Shown piece after piece: positions 1-8,913 of a stretch of 64,000 nucleotides of DNA. The translations under genes were made by a program, and so were the position numbers. Each line of letters begins with the position of its first letter. The first letter of the stretch is position 1. The notes beneath the pieces are model-generated. The model was not told the DNA's origin and ran no database searches. It was given only the letters and a program-made list of their open reading frames with translations. Origin of the DNA: Paradesertivirga mongoliensis (GTDB lineage Bacteria; Bacteroidota; Bacteroidia; Sphingobacteriales; Sphingobacteriaceae); assembly GCF_024436395.1 (NCBI RefSeq), contig NZ_JAFMZO010000004.1:558001-622000 (forward strand), in the 5' to 3' direction.

Positions 1-402
1 TGATTAACGTGTACCAGGCAAGGATATTCCTTGTGGAGTCGCCAAAGCGTTTACCCATAAATTCGGGCAAAGTCTGAACCCGGGCATGTAAATATCTCGG
101 CGCGAAAACTACAGCCAGCAGAAAGATGAATACGAAGGCATACCATGCAAAATTCCCAGCTACGATACCCGTTGTATAGCCAATACTTGCCGATGCAATC
201 AACATCGAAGGCCCTACATTGGTTCCCCACATATTTAAACCAATACTCGCCCATCCCAGCGAGTTACCGGCAAGGAAAAGGTTTTCGTTTTGCTTTTTAT
301 CTTTGACAAAGCTCACCCAGTAGCCGATAGCCAGTAAAATCAAAAGATACCCGACAATGATAGTGTAATCGAGTGGCTGTAATAAGTTATTCAGGTCTTT
401 CA
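1..402 (-). CDS. Sodium:solute symporter (SSS family), N-terminal part, cut by window edge
   Basis: Only the first 134 codons are in the window; the gene continues past base 1. The start is the ATG at 400-402, and the reading stays open to the edge. The translation begins MKDLNNLLQPLDYTIIVGYL and shows three hydrophobic segments with the SSS-typical stretch 'LAGNSLGWASIGLNMWGTN' at about residues 44-62 and 'TLPEFMGKRFG' at about 112-122. The family imports sugars or organic acids with Na+. It starts 26 bp after the stop of the Gfo/Idh/MocA oxidoreductase and probably shares its transcript, which suggests import of the compound that enzyme oxidises. It is a third SSS transporter in this window, distinct in sequence from those at 14316 and 59661. 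Substrate unknown. Confidence 0.85.
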
Positions 403-428
403 TTTATTGGTTAGGTTTTTATTTGCTC

Positions 429-1580
429 CTATTTAAGAAGTTCTTTAGATATATTGAAACTCGATAATATGTCCGCAATTTTAACGGGCAAACCTGTTTC
501 CAGTGATTTATCCATGGCCTGTAGTAAAGCAATGGTTCCAATTCCCTCTTTCAGATCGGGATAGGCCGTAAAATTTTCATTAATGCTATCGGCAAAGTAA
601 TCCAGGTAATTTTGGTATTCGCCCGCATGATGACTTTGTCCCTCGAAACGGAAATAATGTTTCATCACGTCATCTCCCCAACGAACTACTCTTTCTTCGC
701 CCGTCTTATCGGTAACTGAATATCTCAATTCATGGTAATCTGCCTGCGAAGCGCCTTCAGTACATCTCAATATCACACTCATGCCACTATCTCGGCTTGC
801 CGGTTGGGTGGGCCCGGTATATGCGCCGCTAACCCGGGCGATGCGACCATCACTAGCTTTGAAAATAAAATGCATGGTATCGTGATTCTTCAAGCCCTCT
901 TTAGCGCCGTTCGCACTTAACATTCCGTATCCCATCACTTCTTCGATATTGGGCAGATACCATCTTATAAAATCGGCAGGATGACTTAATCCACCATATA
1001 ACCATTTAAACGATTGCTTTAATGCCCAGCCTTTTTTTAAGAACCAACGATGATCTGCATGGTAATGACTTTCAATGGTAATTAAATCGCCTAACAATCC
1101 GGCTTCAAAGTCTTTTCGCTGACGTTTTGCCGGCTCGAAGAAGCGTGAACTTTGGCCTACGAAAACTCTCTTTCCTGATTTCTCTGCAACTTTGAGCAGA
1201 TCGTTGGCATCCGATAAATCGTCTATGAATGGCTTTGTACACACCACGTGCTTATTGTGCAGCAAAGCTTGCTTCACATGTTCAGCATGAAGGTGATCCG
1301 GAGTATAGATCGCGATAACATCAATTTCTTTGTCATCAAGCATATCCTGATAGCTGGTAGTGTAATGTTGAAAGTCGAATTCCTTCGCCCGTTGTTTACA
1401 CATTTCCTCGTTTGCATCGCAAATGGTTTTTAATTCCCACTTTTCGCTCGTAAGAGCAGCAGATATTGTGCTGCGGCCTTCTCCAAGGCCTAATATTCCT
1501 AATTTTAGAACCTCACCCGCCTTTACGCTCTTGGCTGGCCCGCCCTCTCCTGAAGGAGAGGAGTTTAATTGTGTTAGCAT
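429..1580 (-). CDS. Gfo/Idh/MocA family NAD(P)-dependent oxidoreductase
   Basis: 383 residues without an export signal, so cytoplasmic. The nucleotide-binding motif LGILGLGEG is at about residues 27-35, followed by a Rossmann fold and the family lysine in 'VVCTKPF' (about 112-118), where EKP is more usual. The C-terminal half carries 'GGLSHPADFIRWYLP', typical of the substrate domain. Such enzymes oxidise or reduce sugars and their lactones; D-apiose dehydrogenase belongs here, which is worth noting beside a GH140-like apiosidase in this locus, but the substrate cannot be read from sequence. Residues 6-25 are encoded by an intergenic repeat copy (1509-1566). No other ATG, GTG or TTG in frame lies before the nucleotide-binding motif, so the repeat must be translated. 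Confidence 0.85.
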   Translation of the reverse strand: MLTQLNSSPSGEGGPAKSVKAGEVLKLGILGLGEGRSTISAALTSEKWELKTICDANEEMCKQRAKEFDFQHYTTSYQDMLDDKEIDVIAIYTPDHLHAEHVKQALLHNKHVVCTKPFIDDLSDANDLLKVAEKSGKRVFVGQSSRFFEPAKRQRKDFEAGLLGDLITIESHYHADHRWFLKKGWALKQSFKWLYGGLSHPADFIRWYLPNIEEVMGYGMLSANGAKEGLKNHDTMHFIFKASDGRIARVSGAYTGPTQPASRDSGMSVILRCTEGASQADYHELRYSVTDKTGEERVVRWGDDVMKHYFRFEGQSHHAGEYQNYLDYFADSINENFTAYPDLKEGIGTIALLQAMDKSLETGLPVKIADILSSFNISKELLK

Positions 1581-1750
1581 AGTTTAAACGTCATCCGCCT
1601 GTGCTCTTTGCCAAACCCCCTCCTTAAGGAGAGAGTTTTTATGGATAAGCCTGACGGTTAATATATTTTTTAAATCTGTTTTCGAACTTTGTTGGGCTTT
1701 TTGACCTCACCCGCCGGCTTGTTTTTAGTCGCACCTCTCCCTTACTCTTT
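1509..1750. repeat. Cluster of three related palindromic intergenic repeats
   Basis: Three diverged copies of one element lie at 1509-1566, 1587-1640 and about 1703-1750. On the minus strand copies 1 and 2 both read AAACTC, a CTCC..GGAG palindrome (CTCCTTCAGGAG or CTCCTTAAGGAG), a G-rich run, GGC(C)AAGAGC or GGCAAAGAGC, GGCGG(G)TGA(G)GTT. Copy 3 keeps the GGAGAGG and GGCGGGTGAGGT ends. Just beyond is a run of CTTTCACC-like units (1770-1800). Elements of this kind are common between genes in Bacteroidota genomes. Copy 1 lies inside the 5' end of the Gfo/Idh/MocA gene. The whole cluster separates that gene from the beta-helix fusion gene and may act as a processing or partial termination point. 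Confidence 0.7.
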
Positions 1751-1801
1751 AGCTTCAGCTACTCGCTATTCCCTTTCACCTTTCAGCTTTTACCTTTCAC
1801 C

Positions 1802-4330
1802 TCACTTTACCTTCCCCAGAAACACCCAGGTTTCCCCTGGTTTCGTCCCCTCAATTCCCTGCTGGTATTTTTGCATTAACTTGTTCCATTCGTCTACCCG
1901 CGGATTATTCTGAGTTGTTCTCGGATTGAGTTCGTCCAGTGTCTTTCCTTTCGGGATGCTGATAATGAGCATTAGCTGGCCCGCATTTTTGAATACCTGC
2001 AATTGCTGAAACTCTGCATTACAGAAACCTTTGGCTACTTCCGGCCACTGTTTAAACTGAGTAGCGTGATAATCGAGGTATTCTTTTTGCATCAAAGAAT
2101 CCTTAACAAGATCAGCAGTAAGTATAATGTTCTCCCAATCCTTCACAAGCGTCGCACCGGGGCAATGTCTTTTTCGGTTGAACTCGTATAGCGGTGCATT
2201 ATATATTTTCACATAGCTGCCCGGGTATTTGACAAGAAGTTCCTCTCGCATCCTTTCAGGATCTTGAATGGCACCATACGCTACCGTGTGGTTATTCCAT
2301 TGATAGATACTTTCGCCGGGGAGCCCGTGTTTTCGCGCAATCTCGGCCATCGCTGCAATATCATGCTTCGTACCTGATGAGCCCACTAATTCCACAACCT
2401 TTGTCTTTTCAGAACGATTGATTTCCCTGTCGGACGAAACTGGTGCCCTTTCCTTCAGTAAATACCTGTACGGGGCCTGTAATCCCGCTTTGAACCGGAT
2501 ACTATCTGCCACCTGCGGGCCGTTATTCTCCCACACATTACCCGGGCCATTGGCGTTCCGCAGGTATTTATCGGATGGAGTCCAGTTATTTTTAACAGTA
2601 AAAAATGAAGACCCTTCATCCGTATACAAATAGAACCAATGATTCGGATCATGCACATAAGGTGCTTTGTAAATACTGTCGATATGATTCTCTACAATGA
2701 ATGAAGCGGGCTGCGCAGAAAGCGTATAAATCGACGACACATCATACATATGCTTGGCGTAGCGATGGATTTTATTTGCAGCTATCCGGTTGTTACGCAT
2801 GGTGTTCACAGTACGCGACCATCCCCAGCCCATCGAAATTCCGGTATAGGAAACTTCGGAAATATCGTTATGTTCAATCCGGATACCTTTTACATATCCG
2901 GCGCTGATCCCGATTGATCCCCAGTCTTCGTTCGTTACATCGGTAACCAGATTATTGCTTACGAGGACGTTTGTGCAAACATCACGCTCATCTTGCGGAT
3001 TGTAAGGAACGTGGACTTCATGTGCTTCATCCGAATAAACACCTACATGTATTCCGGTTCCACCGATATCTTTAAATAAGTTTCCTTTGATCTGGTCATT
3101 GTGGGCACCTCGTTTATAATCGAGTCCGGTAGAAGCCAGATGCTCGAAACGACATCCTTCAAAACCGGTAGAGTTCGTAAAAGTTACCTCAACAGCAGCA
3201 GCGGGCCGCCCCACCCAAGCCTGATTTTCCATACCGGCCTTATCTGGGGTTCCAGGAATCTTGAGTTTATAAGCATCGAGCATATACATGCCCGACTGAT
3301 GAGGGACATGTCCTTCTTTTGATGGCCGCAACCAGGTGGAATGCTGAAAAGACAAGCCTTTAAAAAAAACATAAGATACCGGTCTGTCTATCGTTCCCTG
3401 GATTTTTACAAGCGTTTCTAAAAAAGGTACAGTAACGGTAGCGGTACTTAAGTTTTCGTTGGTTCTTGGCCAATAGTAGATTTTACGGTTCTTTTTGTCG
3501 AGATACCATTCGCCGAGCTCGTTGAGGAATTCAATAGCGTTGGAGAGGAAAAAAGCGGAGTTTCCTGTAGTCTTCGAAATCCATGGAGCTGGCCATGGAT
3601 GTTCGGACTGAACCCGACTTTCCGGCTGATAAAAGGAAAGCTTTGCGCTGTCGCCGCGCGCCTCGATCGATTTTATCCTTAAGTTGGCGATGGCCCACCA
3701 TTGATGGATGAGCATCTCAATTCCTTTCGCTTTACTCACATCAACAAGTGGCCTGGGTATCCAACAGGTTTCCTCTTTATGATTCCAGGATAAAATGCGG
3801 TTCATCGTACCGATCTTAACATCCCGGGAACGGATAGCCTTATTATTATCGACCCAAAGCTGTCTGAAATCAAGAATATCATCGCCAATTACCGGCGCAT
3901 CTGCAACCCATACTTTGCCCTGCGCTTCAGCGGGCAATCCAGCGACAGTAGCAGCTCTTTGCCATCCTCTAACAGTTATCCCTCCACTTAAAACGGGGCT
4001 TTCACCGGGCGCGGCCTTAAAAGTCGTGGGACTTTCTGCGGTGCCGGAATCTTCCGGTCTGACGAATAAAGGTTCGGACAGTGAATAGACCCCTCCCCGA
4101 AGGATAATGGAAATCCCACCTTTTATGGAAGGATCGTGCAGGCGTCGAAGCTCCCTGGCTTTTCTCAGGGCCAGGCCGATATCAGCAAGGGGCTTATCTT
4201 TCGCTCCCGAATTAGTATTGTTTCCCTTCGGCGATACCCAGATATCAGCTGCAGCAGCGTCAACCATCAGGGCCAATAAACAAAATACCAGGCCGCGCCT
4301 GACGATATAAATGATCTTATTTCTTATCAC
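1802..4330 (-). CDS. Secreted beta-helix glycosidase (GH141-like) fused to L-rhamnose mutarotase domains
   Basis: 842 residues with an N-terminal signal peptide. After it comes 'DIWVSPKGNNTNSG' (about residue 29), the usual opening of right-handed parallel beta-helix glycosidases of the GH141 kind (alpha-L-fucosidase/xylanase), and beta-helix sequence to about residue 600. The last 198 residues (645-842) look like two L-rhamnose mutarotase (RhaM, DUF718) modules in tandem; the second contains 'EYLDYHATQFKQWPEVAKGF' and 'GQLMLIISIPKG'. RhaM converts alpha- and beta-L-rhamnopyranose and normally stands alone in the cytoplasm; here it is exported with a hydrolase. It is the gene after the GntR regulator in the operon led by GH78 at 11697. 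The GH141 assignment is from memory of family style and less certain than the fold. Confidence 0.75.
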   Translation of the reverse strand: MIRNKIIYIVRRGLVFCLLALMVDAAAADIWVSPKGNNTNSGAKDKPLADIGLALRKARELRRLHDPSIKGGISIILRGGVYSLSEPLFVRPEDSGTAESPTTFKAAPGESPVLSGGITVRGWQRAATVAGLPAEAQGKVWVADAPVIGDDILDFRQLWVDNNKAIRSRDVKIGTMNRILSWNHKEETCWIPRPLVDVSKAKGIEMLIHQWWAIANLRIKSIEARGDSAKLSFYQPESRVQSEHPWPAPWISKTTGNSAFFLSNAIEFLNELGEWYLDKKNRKIYYWPRTNENLSTATVTVPFLETLVKIQGTIDRPVSYVFFKGLSFQHSTWLRPSKEGHVPHQSGMYMLDAYKLKIPGTPDKAGMENQAWVGRPAAAVEVTFTNSTGFEGCRFEHLASTGLDYKRGAHNDQIKGNLFKDIGGTGIHVGVYSDEAHEVHVPYNPQDERDVCTNVLVSNNLVTDVTNEDWGSIGISAGYVKGIRIEHNDISEVSYTGISMGWGWSRTVNTMRNNRIAANKIHRYAKHMYDVSSIYTLSAQPASFIVENHIDSIYKAPYVHDPNHWFYLYTDEGSSFFTVKNNWTPSDKYLRNANGPGNVWENNGPQVADSIRFKAGLQAPYRYLLKERAPVSSDREINRSEKTKVVELVGSSGTKHDIAAMAEIARKHGLPGESIYQWNNHTVAYGAIQDPERMREELLVKYPGSYVKIYNAPLYEFNRKRHCPGATLVKDWENIILTADLVKDSLMQKEYLDYHATQFKQWPEVAKGFCNAEFQQLQVFKNAGQLMLIISIPKGKTLDELNPRTTQNNPRVDEWNKLMQKYQQGIEGTKPGETWVFLGKVK

Positions 4331-5376
4331 AATGAAGCTCGCAAATTAACAGTAAACGGCAATTCTACTTTTTCCCGGTAGTCTCTTGCTATCATTTCGG
4401 CAGCTAAAACACCCATATGTTTATAGTCGGTCGAAATAGTGGTGATTCCACTGAGTATAAATTTCTTAATCGGTGTTTCATTGTAAGAAATAATACCGAT
4501 ATCAGTTCCGACTTTAAACCCGGTTCCAGAAACATCTTCAATTAAACCCACAAGGTCCTTCTCTGTCAAGCAGATATAGACCACGCCAGGCTGAAGTTCG
4601 TCATCGTCAAAACTGTGAATGACGTCTCTATCGAAGGCGTATTGAAGACAAAATGAATCAAAACCTTCAATGATATCGGTTGGGTAATAACTGTCTTTAG
4701 GAAAAACCAGTTTGATGGTATGGTATTTACTGAGCTGATACACGGCTTGCTCAAGAGCCTTATAAATGTCTTTTTTAAAATTTTCATAGACACAGCCGTA
4801 TCTTCCCTTTACACCTGGAAGGGCTTTATCGAGCAGGATAAGTTTTTCTTTAGGAATAGTGTCGATCAATCGCTCTGCTTCATCTGAATTATCAAGAAAA
4901 TGAGGCACTATGGCGTAATGAGAATAATCGTCTTTTTGAGCCAGTAAACGTTTAAAAAGCTTAAAATCGTTATTATAAATATAGAAATCAATCGAGACAT
5001 GTGCACCCAGACTGGCGACGAAAGAGTCATAAAAAACCTTTTTTTCGTCGCTGATCTTATTCATCAGAAGACAAATCTTAAGCTCGTGCTTTATCTCAAT
5101 GTTGTTAATGAAATGTCCTTTTCCCGGAACTGCATTTAAGACCCCAAGTTGTTGCAAATATTTATATCCTTTATCGGCAGTCTCGCGGGATATTTCCAGA
5201 TTAAAAGTGAGCTCGTTCAGCGACGGCAGCATCATGTTCTTCGGAATTTTCCCTGACTCAATCCCCTCTAAAATTGAATGAGCCAATTGCAGATACTTCG
5301 GCGTGGCCGAATGCATATCGACCTTGATATTATCAAAAAACTTGGTGTGAGTTGCAGTTGCATAGGATGACTTCAT
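4327..5376 (-). CDS. GntR-type regulator with LacI-like sugar-binding domain
   Basis: About 349 residues. An N-terminal GntR winged helix (about residues 18-90; 'KYLQLAHSILEGIESGKIP' and 'ELTFNLEISRETADKGYKYL') is followed by a periplasmic-binding-protein-like effector domain ending 'GITTISTDYKHMGVLAAEMI', as in LacI/AraR-type regulators. It likely represses or activates genes in response to a sugar. The ATG at 5374-5376 lies two bases after the stop of the GH2 gene (TGA at 5379-5381); a GTG at 5380-5382 would overlap that stop. Either way translation is coupled. No palindromic GntR-style operator was recognised in the window, so its targets are unknown. It ends by overlapping the start of the beta-helix fusion gene. 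Confidence 0.85.
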   Translation of the reverse strand: MKSSYATATHTKFFDNIKVDMHSATPKYLQLAHSILEGIESGKIPKNMMLPSLNELTFNLEISRETADKGYKYLQQLGVLNAVPGKGHFINNIEIKHELKICLLMNKISDEKKVFYDSFVASLGAHVSIDFYIYNNDFKLFKRLLAQKDDYSHYAIVPHFLDNSDEAERLIDTIPKEKLILLDKALPGVKGRYGCVYENFKKDIYKALEQAVYQLSKYHTIKLVFPKDSYYPTDIIEGFDSFCLQYAFDRDVIHSFDDDELQPGVVYICLTEKDLVGLIEDVSGTGFKVGTDIGIISYNETPIKKFILSGITTISTDYKHMGVLAAEMIARDYREKVELPFTVNLRASL

Positions 5377-5378
5377 AA

Positions 5379-7796
5379 TCACTTGGTTTTAATAGTTATT
5401 GACATGGGCCGCAAACCCTCGGATGTTGCCTGCAGCCTAATTTTTCCAGATTTCTCTTTGGATTGAATTATCGCCAAACACTTTCCATTGTATGCCATGC
5501 GATATGGCGCCTTGAACGACTCCATACTTGCCTGGTAACCATTATCCACCCCGGCGATAAAGCCATCACCTTTTATATTGAATTTTATAAGATTATTTGC
5601 GTTAGGGACAAGATTTCCATCTTTATCCAGCACTCTAACTGACACGAACGAAAGATCTTCTCCATCTGACCTGATCTTTTTTCTGTCGGCTGTTAGTTCG
5701 ATCCTGGCTGGTTTACCCGCAGTTTTTATTTCGCGGCTTAAAACGATTTTTCCATCCTTACGTGAGACAGCTTTTAAGGTGCCGGGCTGGAAAGGAATCC
5801 GCCACATAATATGGATCTGATCGCCTTCTTTTCGCTTTACACCAAGCGATTTGCCGTTTAAAAACAATTCAACTTCGTCAGCATTGTTGTAATATGCCCA
5901 CACATCAACTGTTTTGCCTGCTTCCCAGTTCCAGTGAGGAAATATATGAAGACCCGGTTTGTCGGTCCACTCGCTTTGATACATGTAATATACATCTTTC
6001 GGAAAGCCGGCTAAGTCAATAATGCCATAATACGAACTTCGGGCAGGGTAAGGATACGGATGAGGTTCGCCCAGATAGTCGAATCCCGACCATACGAACA
6101 AGCCGGCCATGTGCGGCAATTTTTTAACTACGTTCCAGACCGTTTCATGCGGGGATCCCCAGTACGCGTATGAATTGTCGTAGGCAGAGGCCGTGAAGTC
6201 TGCGTTGCCTTCCGTAAATTTTGTTTTCCCGTCTTTTGGCCAGATTCGCATACTATCAGATGGCATCTCGTAATGTCCGCGTGTTTGCAATGCTGAGGCA
6301 GTTTCTCCTGATATGAATTTTTGTCCCGGGAAGCGATTCGGCAAATCGGCATAATCAGCGTGCTTGTAGTTGAAAGACAAAACATCTAAGGCACCAGATT
6401 GGTAGATCATGTTCTTTTCTGGAATAGTTTCGGTAAGTGCGGAGGTTACAGGACGGGTTGGATCTAAGCGTTTCACATATCCTACCAGGTCTTTTGCTAT
6501 AGCAATTCCAGTACTATCAAACTGCTCCCGAATCTCATTACCAATGCTCCAGAGGATAATTGAAGGATGGTTCCTGTCTCGTTTTACCATGTCTTCTATG
6601 TCTCTTTGCGACCACTCGGCAAAATCCAGATGATAGTCTTTGGCATTTTTCTTTTTCTTCCACATGTCAAACGCTTCGTCCATTACCAGGAAACCCATTT
6701 TGTCGCATAAATCTAGTAATTCTGGCGCCGGTGGGTTATGAGCTGTCCGGAGAGCGTTGCATCCCATTGCCTTTAGCATTTCCAACTGTCGCTCGGCTGC
6801 ACGGACGTTAAACGCCGCTCCAAGAGCACCAAGATCATGATGATTATTTACACCCAGAAGTTTTAATGGCTTCCCGTTAAGGTAAAATCCTGTTGCAGAT
6901 TCGAACTTAAAATAACGGATGCCGAAAGTTGTCTGGTAGGTATCGATTACCTTATCGTCGCTAAAAATGGTTGTTATAGCTTTGTACAAATGCGGATTTT
7001 CAACATCCCAAAGCTGGGGATTGGAAATTTGAAGTTCCTGAGAAATCTCGGTATTTGTACCTCCAAGCGAAGTATTTTTGGAATCAACCGATCCAACCAC
7101 TTTTCCTTTGGGATCATAAATTATTGTCCGTATATCCGCTGTTGCGCCTGGTGACTTAAAATTTGAAACCGTTGTTTTGATACTCACCGTTGCAGATTCG
7201 GCACTTATTTTAGGGGTTGTGATAAACGTTCCCCAATGAGCAACGGCTATAACATCTTTTGTCTCGAGCCATACATTTCTGTAAATCCCTGAGCCGGAAT
7301 ACCAGCGTGAAGCGGGTTGTTCCGAATTATTTACCCGCACCGCGATCACGTTCGCTTCGCCGAATTTTAAATGTGGATTAAGGTTATACTGGAATGAAAT
7401 ATATCCATTTGGCCGTTTGCCTAGAGATTTTCCATTAAGCCAAACCTCGCTATCGCGATGTACGCCGTCGAATTCAATGAGTATATTTTTACCTGCAGAA
7501 GAAGCCGGCACTATGAAGGTCTTACGATACCATGCGATACCTGTTGGCAAAGCTCCACCCTGATTAGTTGCAGGATTTTTCACATCAAACGAGCCTTCAA
7601 TACTCCAATCGTGCGGAAGACTCAATTCACGCCAGCCCGAATCGTTGAAATTTTTTTCCTGAGCTTGTTTTACATCCCCCAGTGCAAATCTCCATCCTTT
7701 GTTAAAGTTCTCCCTGCTAACTGGCTGTCCGACAACTGCTATGCTGGCAAATAAGGCTAGTATAATAAATGTGGATTTTAGTCTTATAGCGAGCAT
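5379..7796 (-). CDS. GH2 family beta-glycosidase (beta-galactosidase/glucuronidase type)
   Basis: 805 residues with a signal peptide (cleavage near AVVGQ). Domain order is sugar-binding jelly roll (about 30-185), immunoglobulin-like domain (190-295), TIM barrel (300-590), then a DUF4982-like and an Ig-like C-terminal region. The acid/base is E421 in 'WSIGNEIRE', the nucleophile candidate E498 in 'FISGETAS'. This architecture is typical of exo-acting periplasmic beta-galactosidases and related enzymes in Bacteroidota polysaccharide loci. It follows the propeller glycosidase by one base and precedes the GntR regulator with coupled translation. The exact sugar removed (beta-galactose, beta-glucuronic acid or alpha-arabinopyranose) is not settled by the sequence. 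Confidence 0.88.
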   Translation of the reverse strand: MLAIRLKSTFIILALFASIAVVGQPVSRENFNKGWRFALGDVKQAQEKNFNDSGWRELSLPHDWSIEGSFDVKNPATNQGGALPTGIAWYRKTFIVPASSAGKNILIEFDGVHRDSEVWLNGKSLGKRPNGYISFQYNLNPHLKFGEANVIAVRVNNSEQPASRWYSGSGIYRNVWLETKDVIAVAHWGTFITTPKISAESATVSIKTTVSNFKSPGATADIRTIIYDPKGKVVGSVDSKNTSLGGTNTEISQELQISNPQLWDVENPHLYKAITTIFSDDKVIDTYQTTFGIRYFKFESATGFYLNGKPLKLLGVNNHHDLGALGAAFNVRAAERQLEMLKAMGCNALRTAHNPPAPELLDLCDKMGFLVMDEAFDMWKKKKNAKDYHLDFAEWSQRDIEDMVKRDRNHPSIILWSIGNEIREQFDSTGIAIAKDLVGYVKRLDPTRPVTSALTETIPEKNMIYQSGALDVLSFNYKHADYADLPNRFPGQKFISGETASALQTRGHYEMPSDSMRIWPKDGKTKFTEGNADFTASAYDNSYAYWGSPHETVWNVVKKLPHMAGLFVWSGFDYLGEPHPYPYPARSSYYGIIDLAGFPKDVYYMYQSEWTDKPGLHIFPHWNWEAGKTVDVWAYYNNADEVELFLNGKSLGVKRKEGDQIHIMWRIPFQPGTLKAVSRKDGKIVLSREIKTAGKPARIELTADRKKIRSDGEDLSFVSVRVLDKDGNLVPNANNLIKFNIKGDGFIAGVDNGYQASMESFKAPYRMAYNGKCLAIIQSKEKSGKIRLQATSEGLRPMSITIKTK

Positions 7797-7797
7797 A

Positions 7798-8901
7798 TTA
7801 TTTAGTTGAGTTCACGAAATTGATCTTACTTTTTCCAAGGTCTTTAGAAGTAGCTACAGCTATACCCCGTTGTTCTTTTTTATTCACTGCACAATAGAAA
7901 TGGTAAACAACACCTTTATGTTTTACTACAAAGGATTTATGAGCATATAACTCGTCATAGGGCTCGGACGACTGAACAAGGTTCTCCCCTGTCCAATCGG
8001 TCCAATTAACCATATCTTTAGAAGCGGCAAAACGGTTGAATGCTCCCTTTCTATCTTGCCAGAACGCGCCAAAATAGAACATCACCCAGTTATCGCCCAT
8101 CTTTTGTACTACCGCATCTCCGGTTATTCCAACAGGATGATGAACCACAGGCTCGGGGTTAAAACGCTTCCAGTTGACCATGTCGTCCGAAACGGCCATA
8201 CCAATCCGCTCGAACCAACGGGTTTTAATATTATTCTTGGCCGAATCGCCGTTGGCGTTATAATACATTACGAAGGGGTGCCCGGTGGTTTTTCCCTTAT
8301 CCCAAACTACGCTGCTCTTAAACAGCTTGCGATTTTCCCACCAGCGCACGTCAGCATCTTTCGAAGTGAAGATGGGTTTTTCGAATCTCTTCCATTCGTG
8401 CGGGATCGAAGGATCGACAGTGGTATAGGCCATTCCGATGCTTAAATCTCCGGCTTCATAGCCCTTAACTGCCCCGCCAAAATACGACATCCAGTATTTT
8501 CCTTTATACTTCTTCAACTTATAATTTCCGCCCCATTTATTGTTCTGCAGTGCGATGTAACCGGCACGCTGTGAGCCATCCCATTTTGTTGTATCGCCGA
8601 ACGACATTACCCGGCCAAGTGTTTGCCAGTTTAAGAGATCTTTACTTTTAGAAAGCCAGGTTTCATAACCGCGGCCATCAAAAATCACGTAAGTCATGTA
8701 CCAGTTTTTCCCTTTGCGGAAAACACTGGGGCAATCCATCTTTTTAGAATCATCGGAAGGCACAATTATAAGCCCGTACTTATGTGGCGTTTTAACCTCA
8801 TTATAAATCTTCTCCATCTCAACCTGAGACACTGTATCTTTTTGCTGTGCAAAAGCAGTGTAACAAGATGCAAGGAATAAAATACCTGTAATATATCTCA
8901 T
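7798..8901 (-). CDS. Secreted five-bladed beta-propeller glycosidase (GH43/GH117/GH137-like)
   Basis: 367 residues with a signal peptide ending near 'CYTAFAQQ'. The sequence has the spaced blade pattern of GH32/43/62/117-type propellers: 'DCPSVFRKGKNWYMTYVIFD' (about 56-75), 'WMSYFGGAVKGYEAGDLSIG', 'GDAVVQKMGDNWVMFYFGAF' and 'YAHKSFVVKHKGVVYHFYCA'. D56 in DCPS would be the usual propeller-centre aspartate. Proteins of this form remove terminal arabinose or related sugars; GH137 beta-L-arabinofuranosidase of rhamnogalacturonan-II has this fold, but a firm family cannot be given. It lies between GH78 and GH2 in the 11697 operon, with gaps of 12 bases and 1 base. Confidence 0.75.
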   Translation of the reverse strand: MRYITGILFLASCYTAFAQQKDTVSQVEMEKIYNEVKTPHKYGLIIVPSDDSKKMDCPSVFRKGKNWYMTYVIFDGRGYETWLSKSKDLLNWQTLGRVMSFGDTTKWDGSQRAGYIALQNNKWGGNYKLKKYKGKYWMSYFGGAVKGYEAGDLSIGMAYTTVDPSIPHEWKRFEKPIFTSKDADVRWWENRKLFKSSVVWDKGKTTGHPFVMYYNANGDSAKNNIKTRWFERIGMAVSDDMVNWKRFNPEPVVHHPVGITGDAVVQKMGDNWVMFYFGAFWQDRKGAFNRFAASKDMVNWTDWTGENLVQSSEPYDELYAHKSFVVKHKGVVYHFYCAVNKKEQRGIAVATSKDLGKSKINFVNSTK

Positions 8902-8913
8902 TATTCGTGTGTG

